A stretch of 41,781 bases of DNA, from positions 1-41,781 of the forward strand of contig JAZSRC010000013.1 in the NCBI GenBank assembly GCA_045538305.1, read 5' to 3'. Below are positions 33,751-41,531 of the stretch, piece after piece. Source of the DNA: SFHK01 sp045538305. Lineage in GTDB: Bacteria; Bacillota; Clostridia; Christensenellales; Aristaeellaceae. Position numbers and translations under genes: made by a program. The notes under the pieces were generated by a model that was given only the letters and a program-made list of their open reading frames with translations, did not search any database and was not told where the DNA came from. The first letter of the stretch is position 1. Every line of letters begins with the position of its first letter.

Positions 33751-35214
33751 TCAGATTTTCGGAACGACAAAATCCCAGTCGGTGATGCCATCGGCGCTTA
33801 CCAGCCAGTTGAGCGCATAGTGGCGTTCGTATACCACATCGTGATCTACTGTTGCAGCTTCCAGCTGCTTATCGTCGCCCAGAACGCACAGACTGTGCAG
33901 TCTGTAGGTAATATCGTGCATGTCCAGTATGTTATTGAGCGGACGGGGCTTGGCGATTCTGAGCAGTACCTCGGTGTCCGCATCGCGGATGATGCGCATG
34001 ATGAACGAAAGGTCGCACCGCTCTGCCGGCCAGCTGAGTTTTGCAAGGCCCAACGCCCACAGAAGCACCTGGCAGCTTTCAAACCGAAGCAACTGCATTG
34101 CATGCTGCGAGGGGAGGAGCTTTTTGGCGTATTCCGCTTCTTTGGCGGTAAAGTTGCGGTTTACGCTGTATTGTGCATCCAGGCGCTTGATGGCGTTCGC
34201 GCTCCAAACGTCGGGAGCGGAAACCTCGCGAGGAGAGGAAAATGCCTGCGCCTTCAGAGAACAAGCGAAAATGGCGGTAAGGCGGTTGATAATCTCTTCC
34301 GGCGAGCGCAGTCTGGCGTCCGCTTCGTGTACCTGTACGGGCGCGCTGCTTATCCCTTCAATTCCCCGCTTTGCCAGCTGATCGATGCTGCGCTTTCTGC
34401 GCGCTTCATCTGCAAACTCGGTTTCGGTGTGACTTACCTGAGCGCTCCTTCTGCGGATAGGCATGAATACCGTAAAGTCCGTCTGACCGTCAGCGGAAAT
34501 AACCAGCTTTTTGTCCCAGCGGTGCAGCTCCGCTTTTTGATTCAGTATAAAGGCGCGGATAGGCTCTGCGATATCGTATATGGAACCGGTAAACGCGTCC
34601 AGATCCGCCGATTCATACGGCGGCATGAGCTTAAAGTGTGCGAAAGCATTAAAAAGGTCAATTTGCATCATGACGGCGTTTTGCACGTCGCGGTCAGTCA
34701 GGAATACATCCTTGTACAGCGTTTTCAGATATGCTGCCTGCTCCGATACGTAGGCGGAGTCGCTTCGGACCTCAATCTGCACCTTTGCACCGCTGGCCAT
34801 TCGCGCGGTAAACCCGGCGGAATCCTCCTGTAAACCGCGGTAGGCGGAAATAATGCAGGTGCGGATAGCGGATTTTGCGGTGATTGCATCGTCAAGACAG
34901 CCGTACAGCCAAATTTCATACGGCGGCTGTGTTTCCTGTACTTCGATGGTTTCCTCCGGTTTTTCCGGCGTTTCCGCTTCCTCTGCGGGCGTTTCAACGC
35001 TTTCAAAAGCGGGCTGCGGTTCTTCGGCCTGCGATTCTTTGACCTGAGGTTCTTCGGTGACAGAATCCGGATCGGAAACAGGCGCAGTCAATGCTTCGGG
35101 CTTAAACACCTCCACCTCTTCGGGAGGCAGCGGCGCATAAGCCTCTTCCGGGGTGAGTACGATGTGGCCTTTGTTTTTTCTTGAAAACATTTTCTTCAAA
35201 AATCTGAATGCCAT
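33751..35214 (-). CDS. DUF4272 domain protein with long acidic linker
   Basis: A 487-residue protein of unknown function. The first 17 residues are basic (F-L-K-K-M-F-S-R-K-N-K). Residues about 30-105 are a Glu/Pro-rich, probably disordered stretch with repeated E-E-P-Q and E-T-P units. A central domain (about 105-255) is not recognised. The C-terminal part (about 260-487) resembles DUF4272: R-R-K-R-S-I-D-Q-L-A-K-R-G-I, C-Q-V-L-L-W-A-L-G-L, D-M-H-D-I-T-Y-R-L-H and the final V-V-Y-E-R-H-Y-A-L-N-W-L with W-D-F-V-V-P. AAGGAG lies eight bases before the ATG, and the gene has its own promoter and terminator. Confidence 0.75.
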   Translation of the reverse strand: MAFRFLKKMFSRKNKGHIVLTPEEAYAPLPPEEVEVFKPEALTAPVSDPDSVTEEPQVKESQAEEPQPAFESVETPAEEAETPEKPEETIEVQETQPPYEIWLYGCLDDAITAKSAIRTCIISAYRGLQEDSAGFTARMASGAKVQIEVRSDSAYVSEQAAYLKTLYKDVFLTDRDVQNAVMMQIDLFNAFAHFKLMPPYESADLDAFTGSIYDIAEPIRAFILNQKAELHRWDKKLVISADGQTDFTVFMPIRRRSAQVSHTETEFADEARRKRSIDQLAKRGIEGISSAPVQVHEADARLRSPEEIINRLTAIFACSLKAQAFSSPREVSAPDVWSANAIKRLDAQYSVNRNFTAKEAEYAKKLLPSQHAMQLLRFESCQVLLWALGLAKLSWPAERCDLSFIMRIIRDADTEVLLRIAKPRPLNNILDMHDITYRLHSLCVLGDDKQLEAATVDHDVVYERHYALNWLVSADGITDWDFVVPKI

Positions 35215-35244
35215 AACAAATACTCCTTACATATGTACGTTAAC

Positions 35245-35273
35245 AGTGTACCATATTTCGCAGTATATAGCAA
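35245..35273 (-). promoter_or_regulatory. Promoter of the DUF4272 gene
   Basis: On the minus strand TTGCTA (35268-35273) and TACACT (35245-35250), 17-base spacer. Confidence 0.65.
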
Positions 35274-35383
35274 TCAGAAATTCTTGTCTGTTACAAAAAA
35301 GTGTATTTCAGACGATGTGCTTCCGGTAGTGGCTTTTGTCTTTCTTGTGGAAATCAGATATACCATCCTCGACAGCACAAAAT

Positions 35384-35423
35384 CGGCTCCATCATTTGGA
35401 ATTTCTCTGAAATGATGGAGCCG
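35384..35423 (-). terminator. Terminator hairpin A, downstream of the S9 peptidase pair
   Basis: A perfect 14-bp stem (35384-35397 with 35410-35423) and 12-base loop, followed on the minus strand by ATTTTGTG. Its sequence, including the loop motif GAGAAAT, matches the hairpin at 39670-39701. Confidence 0.8.
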
Positions 35424-35427
35424 ACAA

Positions 35428-35513
35428 CTATTTTACCGGTACTATGGCAATGGCTGTTGCTGCTTTGACCATGGAATTGTTATCCCTGACGAGAAAGTCC
35501 ACCAGCCGGGTGC
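35428..35513 (-). pseudogene. Short coding remnant resembling the GGGtGRT C-terminus (copy A)
   Basis: In the roughly 150 bases after the second S9 peptidase, a minus-strand frame ends with D-N-N-S-M-V-K-A-A-T-A-I-A-I-V-P-V-K and a TAG stop (35428-35430). The intact GGGtGRT protein ends with G-N-N-P-M-V-G-A-T-V-A-V-A-V-A-V-E-V. The shared N-N-x-M-V and alternating Ala/Val/Ile pattern suggest a decayed 3' end of a related gene. No upstream part is present and there is no convincing start. Confidence 0.35.
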
Positions 35514-35571
35514 AAAAAACAAAAATACGCGAAAACTGCAGGAAAGGAAACGCCTGCACAGGGTAATTCTG

Positions 35572-37527
35572 TTATCCTTTCAGGTATTTTTTAAACCAGT
35601 TTCCGATTTCCGTGAGACGGCTGATGCGGTTCTGCGGTTTGCCGATGCGGGAAAGGCCGTGGCTTTCGCCATGGAACAGAGCCAGGCGCGCATCCGTACC
35701 ATTCATTTTCAGCGCCGTATACATCTGAATGGCGTCGCTCATCCAGCAGCGATAGTCCTCGTCGGACTGAATAAACAGCGTAGGCGTTTTCGCATTCGGC
35801 GCGCACTTGAGCGGAGAATGCTCCCATACGCGGTCAAAATCCTGCCAGGGATCGGTCTCCAGCTGAGACATGTTGTGGTTATAGCCAATGTCCGTACAGA
35901 GCGACTTGGTCAGGTAGTTGGAGATCGATCTCTGCGACGCCGCTGCGGCAAAGCGGTCTGTATGGCCGATCATCCAGTTGCACATGAAACCGCCGTAGCT
36001 GCCGCCGCAAATGCCCACGCGATCTGCATCAATATCCGGATAGCGCTTAAGCACCTCGTCGGTAAACTCCATGAAATCCTGAAAATCGATATACCCCAGC
36101 TGACCGGTGATGTTGGCGAAATCTTCTCCTCTTCCGTCTGCGCCGCGGGGATTTGTGTAGAACACAAAGTATCCCTGATTGGCGAGGCACTGCATTTCAT
36201 GATGGAATATACCGCCGAAAACCACCTTCGGGCCGCCGTGCATTTCAAGAATGGCAGGATATTTTTTACCGGATTCGTAGCCGACCGGCTTGAGTACGAA
36301 GCCCTCCAGCTCCACATTGTCGCTGTTGTTAAATGTAAAATACTCGGGTGTAACGACTGAATGGCTCTCCATATACGCCTTATTGAAACAGGTGATGCGC
36401 TTTTCATTGCCTGTGGTCAGATTCAAAGACCACATTTCGCCAACTTCCACACCCCGCATAGCGATCATCAGCAACCGGTCGCCAAACAGATCAAAGCAGG
36501 TAATCGCGCCGGGCGTATCGCATACGGTCTCAAGGGTTCCTTCTGCATCCATGCGCACAAGCTTCGAATTTCCATAAACCGTCTTTAGGAAATACAGCCA
36601 TCCGTCTTTATAGACCATATTGTTTCCGCCGCCGTAGCTGCAATCCGTACCGACGGTATTGCCGGGCGCAAAATCACAGAAGGGCAATTCGCGTATTTCA
36701 TTGTTGACCAGTTCCATGATGTAAAACTGCGGATTGCAGCCCGGGAATTTATAGGTTGTTCCGGTAAAGAACAGCCTGTCGCCGTTCATAAAACAAAGAC
36801 TTCCGATGCTCATTTTGTCCTGAGGAACAAGCGTACGGGTCTCCCCGGAAGCGATATCATACAGATACAGGCCGGAGCATCTCGGCTTGACATTTTTAAA
36901 AGCCGTTGCGCTATATACGGCATAGCGTTTATCCTTCGAAACGCGCAAACCTTCAACCGCCATATCCGGAGGTGTCAGGGGTGTAAGCGTATTCTCCTTT
37001 GCATCCAGGATCGAAAGAACATCACGCTGACCGTTTTTGATACCCTTTCCGTCAAACCAGAACGGGATCTCGTCAAAGATATAAAAATCCTTGCCCTGAT
37101 TTGCTTCGTTCGGTTTTTCCTCCGTTTTGCCGTTCATGGGTTGAGAAGAAAGCACCAAGTATTTGTTGCTGCCGATCGGCTTGATGGATGAAACCTTTTC
37201 TTCTGTTTCCAAAAAGAACTCAGCCTCGCCGCCGTCAATGCATATCCTGTACCAGCGCGATCCCTTCTGTTCGGGCTTTTTCTCTCTTGCCGTAGAGAAA
37301 ACCACTGTGGATTCATCCAGCCAGAAAGCGCCTTTCTCATCACCGCCCGCAGTCAGACGACGAACGGAATCGTCAGCGCAATTCAGCAGCCACAATTCAG
37401 ACTTATAGCCGTTTTTTTCTTCATCGGCCTGATGCACCGAAAACACCGCATGAGCGCCGTCCGGCGCAAACACTACGTCCGATAGGAAACGGAAGCGGTA
37501 AAGATCGCTGTATTCTACTTTATTCAT
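35572..37527 (-). CDS. S9 family serine peptidase (prolyl oligopeptidase-like), paralogue 1
   Basis: A 651-residue cytoplasmic peptidase. The N-terminal half is a beta-propeller (repeated S-P/A-D-G and W-x-D strands). The C-terminal alpha/beta-hydrolase domain has Ser510 in G-G-S-Y-G-G-F, Asp591 in S-D-E-D-Y-R and His623 in G-E-S-H-G-L-S. It resembles acylaminoacyl-peptidase and dipeptidyl-peptidase types (S9C), which remove small units from short peptides. The start overlaps the 3' end of the upstream paralogue by eight bases, so the two are co-translated. No signal peptide is present. Confidence 0.92.
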   Translation of the reverse strand: MNKVEYSDLYRFRFLSDVVFAPDGAHAVFSVHQADEEKNGYKSELWLLNCADDSVRRLTAGGDEKGAFWLDESTVVFSTAREKKPEQKGSRWYRICIDGGEAEFFLETEEKVSSIKPIGSNKYLVLSSQPMNGKTEEKPNEANQGKDFYIFDEIPFWFDGKGIKNGQRDVLSILDAKENTLTPLTPPDMAVEGLRVSKDKRYAVYSATAFKNVKPRCSGLYLYDIASGETRTLVPQDKMSIGSLCFMNGDRLFFTGTTYKFPGCNPQFYIMELVNNEIRELPFCDFAPGNTVGTDCSYGGGNNMVYKDGWLYFLKTVYGNSKLVRMDAEGTLETVCDTPGAITCFDLFGDRLLMIAMRGVEVGEMWSLNLTTGNEKRITCFNKAYMESHSVVTPEYFTFNNSDNVELEGFVLKPVGYESGKKYPAILEMHGGPKVVFGGIFHHEMQCLANQGYFVFYTNPRGADGRGEDFANITGQLGYIDFQDFMEFTDEVLKRYPDIDADRVGICGGSYGGFMCNWMIGHTDRFAAAASQRSISNYLTKSLCTDIGYNHNMSQLETDPWQDFDRVWEHSPLKCAPNAKTPTLFIQSDEDYRCWMSDAIQMYTALKMNGTDARLALFHGESHGLSRIGKPQNRISRLTEIGNWFKKYLKG

Positions 37528-39526
37528 TTCCGCATTCTTCCTTTTTCAGATATTTATCCATCCAGCCAAGAATCTCTTCCATTCGGCGGATACGGTTGCG
37601 GGGCTTTCCGGAGCGAGAGAGTTCATGGGTCTCCCCCTTGAAAAGACACAAACGTGCCTCGCAGCCATGCATTTTCAGCGCTGTGAACATGGAAATTCCC
37701 TCTACCATCCAGCAGCGGTAATCGCTGTCCGAGTGGATAAACAGCGTAGGCGTATGGCATTGATCCGCATACTTAAGCGGAGAATGCCACCACAGCTTCT
37801 CTACATTCTCGCGGGTTTTCGTCGCCTGATTGTTGGGCGTAAAGGACATACCGATATCAGACGTATGCTCAAATGCAATCCAGTTGGAAATGGAGCGCTG
37901 GGACGCTGCCGCGGCAAAGCGGTCAGTATGTCCGATGATCCAGTTGGTCATGAATCCTCCGTAGCTGCCGCCGGTAACGCCAACGCGTGCCGGATCAATC
38001 TCGGGATACTTTTCCAGCATTTTATCGGTAAAATCCATGATATTCATGTAATCAACTGTGCCGTATTTTCCATTGATATCGCCGAAATCATTGCCCCGGC
38101 CATCACTGCCGCGGGGATTGCAGTAGAATACAAAGTAACCGGCATTGGCCCACACCTGCATCTCGTGGTGATAGACATCGCTGAAAACAGTGCGGGGGCC
38201 GCCGTGGATGTGCAAAATGGCGGGATATTTCTTTGCAGGATCAAATTGGGTCGGTTTCATCGCCCAGCCGTGAATCTCATATCCGTCACCGGCGGTAAAA
38301 GCACAGTATTCCGGCGTAGATACGCTGTGCTGTTTAAGCCATTCGTCGTTAAAGAACGTAACCTGTTCACCGTTCAGATAGAGTTCGGCAAGCTTTCTGC
38401 CATACAATCCGCAGACAAGCACATTATCGCCGCTGATATCAAAGCTGTCCAAGGAGCCATCCGGCGTCAGAAGATCGGATACCGTGCCGCTTCCATCTAC
38501 ATACCTGAGATAGCTGTTGTCTCCCACGGTAGTTACAAAGTAGAGCTTATCGCCTACGATTTTCAATCCGCAGCCGCCGCCGAGGCGCGCGTCAGAACCG
38601 ACGGAACCGTTTCCGATGCTCGCCTCATACGCTGCCAGAAGCTTCATTCCGCTGCCGTCCAGACCCAGCGTATAGAAATCCATGTACTGTCCTTCGCCGA
38701 ACTTTGCGCCGTCGGATGCGGCAACGATCAGGACATCATCCGTCAGAAACTCTATTGCGCCTGTACGGATTGTGCCCGGCTCCAGTACGCAGATCGTCTC
38801 TCCGGATTCAATATCATACAGCCAGATTCCTGGATAGTTCTTCTGATTGCGCACATTTCGCCACTTTATACCCTTGTACAGAAGCTTTGTACCGCGTACT
38901 ACATAATTCATACAGTCAAACCAGGGCTCGGTGATTGCCTTATGCATTCCGCTTAAGCGGTCGTACAGATAGAGCCTTGAACGCTTTCCGGATGTAAATC
39001 CGGCGCCGTTAAACCAGAACGGAGCTTCTTCAATCACTTCGTAAGCAGGCGTTTTCAGCGTTTCCAGCGCCTTTTTGCGCTCTTCCGGGCTCATGCTATC
39101 CAGATCGGGCCTGTTGTTGTCAAAGGATGCAGAGACGATGTAGCGGTTTTCATCCACGGGTGTAATCCCTTTTGCGCGGATCGGCAGGCTGAATGCGTGT
39201 ACAGCTTCGCCGCCGCAGGGAGAAATCTCATACCAGTTCGTCAGTTCTTCGCCTCCCTCCGCCTTTTTCTTCATAGCCGGGTCACGCATAGCGGAAAACA
39301 GCAGCTTGCCGTCCTTCGTCCATACATAGCTCTTTCCGTCTCCGCCCGCGGTGAGTCGGCGGCTCTTCTTCTTCGCAACATCCAGAATATACAGATCGCC
39401 ATTATAGCGGTTATCTTCCAAGGACGCCGTTTGCACCACAAAAGCTGCATATTCGCCGTCCGGAGAGAATCCGGGCGCGCTCACATACTTGAAATCCAGA
39501 AAGTCTTTAATTTCGATGTTTTTCAT
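37520..39526 (-). CDS. S9 family serine peptidase (prolyl oligopeptidase-like), paralogue 2
   Basis: A 668-residue protein, clearly paralogous to the next gene downstream through its whole length. The beta-propeller N-terminal half begins F-S-P-D-G-E-Y. The hydrolase domain has Ser521 in G-G-S-Y-G-G-F, an Asp in S-D-S-D-Y-R-C and a His in G-E-T-H-E-L-S. Both enzymes share R-G-A/S-D-G-R-G and F-A-A-A-A-S-Q-R-S-I-S-N. AGGAG lies six bases before the ATG. It is the first gene of the pair and is preceded by a possible promoter with a strong -10. Peptide scavenging is the likely role. Confidence 0.92.
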   Translation of the reverse strand: MKNIEIKDFLDFKYVSAPGFSPDGEYAAFVVQTASLEDNRYNGDLYILDVAKKKSRRLTAGGDGKSYVWTKDGKLLFSAMRDPAMKKKAEGGEELTNWYEISPCGGEAVHAFSLPIRAKGITPVDENRYIVSASFDNNRPDLDSMSPEERKKALETLKTPAYEVIEEAPFWFNGAGFTSGKRSRLYLYDRLSGMHKAITEPWFDCMNYVVRGTKLLYKGIKWRNVRNQKNYPGIWLYDIESGETICVLEPGTIRTGAIEFLTDDVLIVAASDGAKFGEGQYMDFYTLGLDGSGMKLLAAYEASIGNGSVGSDARLGGGCGLKIVGDKLYFVTTVGDNSYLRYVDGSGTVSDLLTPDGSLDSFDISGDNVLVCGLYGRKLAELYLNGEQVTFFNDEWLKQHSVSTPEYCAFTAGDGYEIHGWAMKPTQFDPAKKYPAILHIHGGPRTVFSDVYHHEMQVWANAGYFVFYCNPRGSDGRGNDFGDINGKYGTVDYMNIMDFTDKMLEKYPEIDPARVGVTGGSYGGFMTNWIIGHTDRFAAAASQRSISNWIAFEHTSDIGMSFTPNNQATKTRENVEKLWWHSPLKYADQCHTPTLFIHSDSDYRCWMVEGISMFTALKMHGCEARLCLFKGETHELSRSGKPRNRIRRMEEILGWMDKYLKKEECGNE

Positions 39527-39570
39527 ACGTTTCTCCTATATACATTATGAGTTTGTAAAGTAACAGATGC

Positions 39571-39599
39571 ATTATATCACGGAACACAGAAAAAGGGAA
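39571..39599 (-). promoter_or_regulatory. Possible promoter of the S9 peptidase pair
   Basis: A perfect TATAAT on the minus strand (39571-39576) with only a weak -35 (TTCCCT, 39594-39599) at 17 bases. Confidence 0.45.
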
Positions 39600-39669
39600 G
39601 TGTTCATTTTACCGGAATACAGGTGAGTTACTGCATTGGACAGCCTGTGATCCGCGTCAAAAAATCAGT

Positions 39670-39701
39670 CCCATCATTGAGGATTTCTCCATAATGATGG
39701 G
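39670..39701 (-). terminator. Terminator hairpin B
   Basis: A 9-bp stem (39670-39678 with 39693-39701), then TGATTTTTTGAC on the minus strand. Stem and loop closely match hairpin A at 35384-35423: both have CCATCATT, a loop with GAGAAAT, then AATGATGG. It lies downstream of the 196-residue unknown protein gene. Confidence 0.75.
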
Positions 39702-39708
39702 GCAAGTT

Positions 39709-39832
39709 TTATAGTATCGATAATTCCGTTTTCGCTGAAATGCGTATGTACACGTACATCTGCGCTGCTCGGGCCGCTAAAGCAATGGCTGCGTCTGCTT
39801 TGATCACGGTTGTTGACCGGGGCGCGATTGCG
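39709..39832 (-). pseudogene. Short coding remnant resembling the GGGtGRT C-terminus (copy B)
   Basis: Between the stop of the unknown gene and hairpin B, one minus-strand frame reads S-T-T-V-I-K-A-D-A-A-I-A-L-A-A. This aligns with copy A (N-S-M-V-K-A-A-T-A-I-A-I) and more weakly with the end of the GGGtGRT protein. At DNA level the blocks TCAAAGCAG and AGCCATTGC are shared by A and B. Other than this and the promoter of the peptidase pair, the 306-base gap holds nothing I recognise. Confidence 0.3.
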
Positions 39833-40423
39833 CTATCTGATCTGACTTTCCAGCTGCCGGAGTCTGCTATTGCATATATTGGTACAGAGCTGATAAAACA
39901 GACGCTTGTCAGTGCGGTCGTAGCTGATCGGTGCATCGCTGTTTCCGACGTCTTTAAGCATATCCATTAAGACAGTTTTGCGGATTTCTTCCCATTTTTT
40001 GATCTCGATAAACGGCATTTTCGCCATCTGGGAGAGTTTTTCCGCCTTTTCAGCACAACGATATTTGATCATGGACCAGTTTCCGCCCATGCGTCGATCG
40101 ATATCCCTATACGCACCGTAGAGTGTGTAGGCGGGCATTCCTGTTCCAAACCCGTTGAGATCGACAAATGCGTTGTCGTTATCGGGGTCGAGATTCAGGT
40201 TGTATACGCCATAAAGCACCAGCATATCCAGTCTGAGCAGCGTAAGAAACCATGTCAGATTGTTTGCCATGTCCTCGACCGGATCCTTCTGCTCCTTTGT
40301 CATGCTGACGGGCGAATCCGATGAAGTGAGTTTCATATTCGGTTCGGATTTACAGACTTCGGTCTGTATTGTATCTCCGCCGCCGGTGTCAAACAATTTC
40401 TTTATCTTATCAAACAGTGCCAT
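39833..40423 (-). CDS. Unrecognised 196-residue protein
   Basis: I do not recognise a family. The chosen ATG at 40421-40423 gives M-A-L-F-D-K-I-K-K-L-F-D and follows GGAGGA by ten bases; an in-frame ATG 18 bases further upstream has no better site. The first 50 residues are polar, Ser/Thr/Lys-rich and probably disordered. The rest looks alpha-helical and soluble, with W-F-L-T-L-L-R-L-D-M-L, R-D-I-D-R-R-M-G-G-N-W and K-W-E-E-I-R-K-T-V-L-M-D-M-L. There is no signal peptide or membrane helix. It lies after the GGGtGRT gene but behind a terminator. Confidence 0.7.
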   Translation of the reverse strand: MALFDKIKKLFDTGGGDTIQTEVCKSEPNMKLTSSDSPVSMTKEQKDPVEDMANNLTWFLTLLRLDMLVLYGVYNLNLDPDNDNAFVDLNGFGTGMPAYTLYGAYRDIDRRMGGNWSMIKYRCAEKAEKLSQMAKMPFIEIKKWEEIRKTVLMDMLKDVGNSDAPISYDRTDKRLFYQLCTNICNSRLRQLESQIR

Positions 40424-40456
40424 TAAGCTCAATTCCTCCATCTCGTTGTGCAGAAT

Positions 40457-40488
40457 ACAAAAAAAGAGGCTTCCAGTGGAAGCCTCTT
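40457..40488 (-). terminator. Terminator downstream of the GGGtGRT gene
   Basis: An 11-bp perfect stem (arms 40478-40488 and 40464-40474) with a three-base loop, followed by T7 on the minus strand. Confidence 0.9.
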
Positions 40489-40500
40489 GCGAATGTTCAA

Positions 40501-41517
40501 TTATTTCTGCGCTACTTCTACCGCTACAGCAACGGCTACGGTTGCGCCGACCATGGGGTTGTTGCCCATGCCGAGGAAGCCCATCATCTCAACGTGAGCG
40601 GGAACGGAGGAGGAGCCTGCGAACTGCGCATCGCCGTGCATGCGGCCCATGGTGTCGGTCAGGCCGTAGGAGGCGGGGCCGGCTGCCATATTGTCGGGAT
40701 GCAGCGTACGGCCGGTGCCGCCGCCGGAGGCTACGGAGAAGTACTTCTTGCCGGCTTCGATGCGTTCCTTCTTATAGGTGCCGGCTACGGGATGCTGGAA
40801 ACGGGTGGGGTTGGTGGAGTTGCCGGTGATGGATACGTCTGCGTTCTCGTGCCACATGATGGCTACGCCTTCGCGTACGTCGTCCGCGCCGTAGCAGTTT
40901 ACCTTTGCACGATCGCCGGTGGAGTAGGGCGTGCGGTTTACGATGGTAAGCGCATGATCTTCCTTAACGTCGGCGGAAAGGTAATCGTACTTAGTCTCAA
41001 CATAGGTGAAGCCGTTGATGCGGGAAATGATCATTGCGGCGTCCTTGCCAAGGCCGTTCAGGATAACGCGCAGCGGGTTCTTGCGAACCTTGTTGGCGTT
41101 CAGAGCAATTTTGATTGCGCCTTCTGCGGCGGCGAAGGACTCGTGGCCTGCGAGGAACGCGAAGCACTCGGTCTCTTCGTCAAGAAGCATTGCGCCCAGG
41201 TTGCCGTGGCCGATACCAACCTGACGCTGGTCTGCTACGGAGCCGGGAATGCAGAACGCCTGCAGGCCTTCGCCGATGCACTTTGCGGCTTCGGCAGCGG
41301 TCTTTACGTTCTTCTTGAGGGCGATGGCAGCGCCGAGCTCATAGGCCCACTTCGCATTTTCGAAGCAGATGGGCTGGGTGCTCTCTACGATTTTATAAGC
41401 GTCAACGCCCTTGGCGTTGTTGTATGCCTGAACTTCTTCGAAGTTCTTGAAGCCGTACTTATCGAGCACGGGCTGAATCTGGGGCATGCGGCCTTCGTAA
41501 TTTTCAAACAGAGCCAT
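40501..41517 (-). CDS. GGGtGRT protein
   Basis: A 338-residue cytoplasmic protein of a family named after its G-G-G-T-G-R-T motif, here in V-A-S-G-G-G-T-G-R-T-L-H-P. The family is common in anaerobic Firmicutes and its biochemical role is unknown. Other strongly conserved stretches are F-C-I-P-G-S-V-A-D-Q-R, G-H-G-N-L-G, F-L-A-G-H-E-S-F-A-A-A-E-G, Y-G-A-D-D-V-R-E-G-V-A-I-M-W-H-E and M-G-N-N-P-M-V-G-A-T at the C-terminus. GGAGG precedes the ATG. It follows the iron-sulfur scaffold gene by 14 bases, the usual pairing, suggesting a role with iron-sulfur clusters. Confidence 0.92.
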   Translation of the reverse strand: MALFENYEGRMPQIQPVLDKYGFKNFEEVQAYNNAKGVDAYKIVESTQPICFENAKWAYELGAAIALKKNVKTAAEAAKCIGEGLQAFCIPGSVADQRQVGIGHGNLGAMLLDEETECFAFLAGHESFAAAEGAIKIALNANKVRKNPLRVILNGLGKDAAMIISRINGFTYVETKYDYLSADVKEDHALTIVNRTPYSTGDRAKVNCYGADDVREGVAIMWHENADVSITGNSTNPTRFQHPVAGTYKKERIEAGKKYFSVASGGGTGRTLHPDNMAAGPASYGLTDTMGRMHGDAQFAGSSSVPAHVEMMGFLGMGNNPMVGATVAVAVAVEVAQK

Positions 41518-41531
41518 TAATGCGCACCTCC

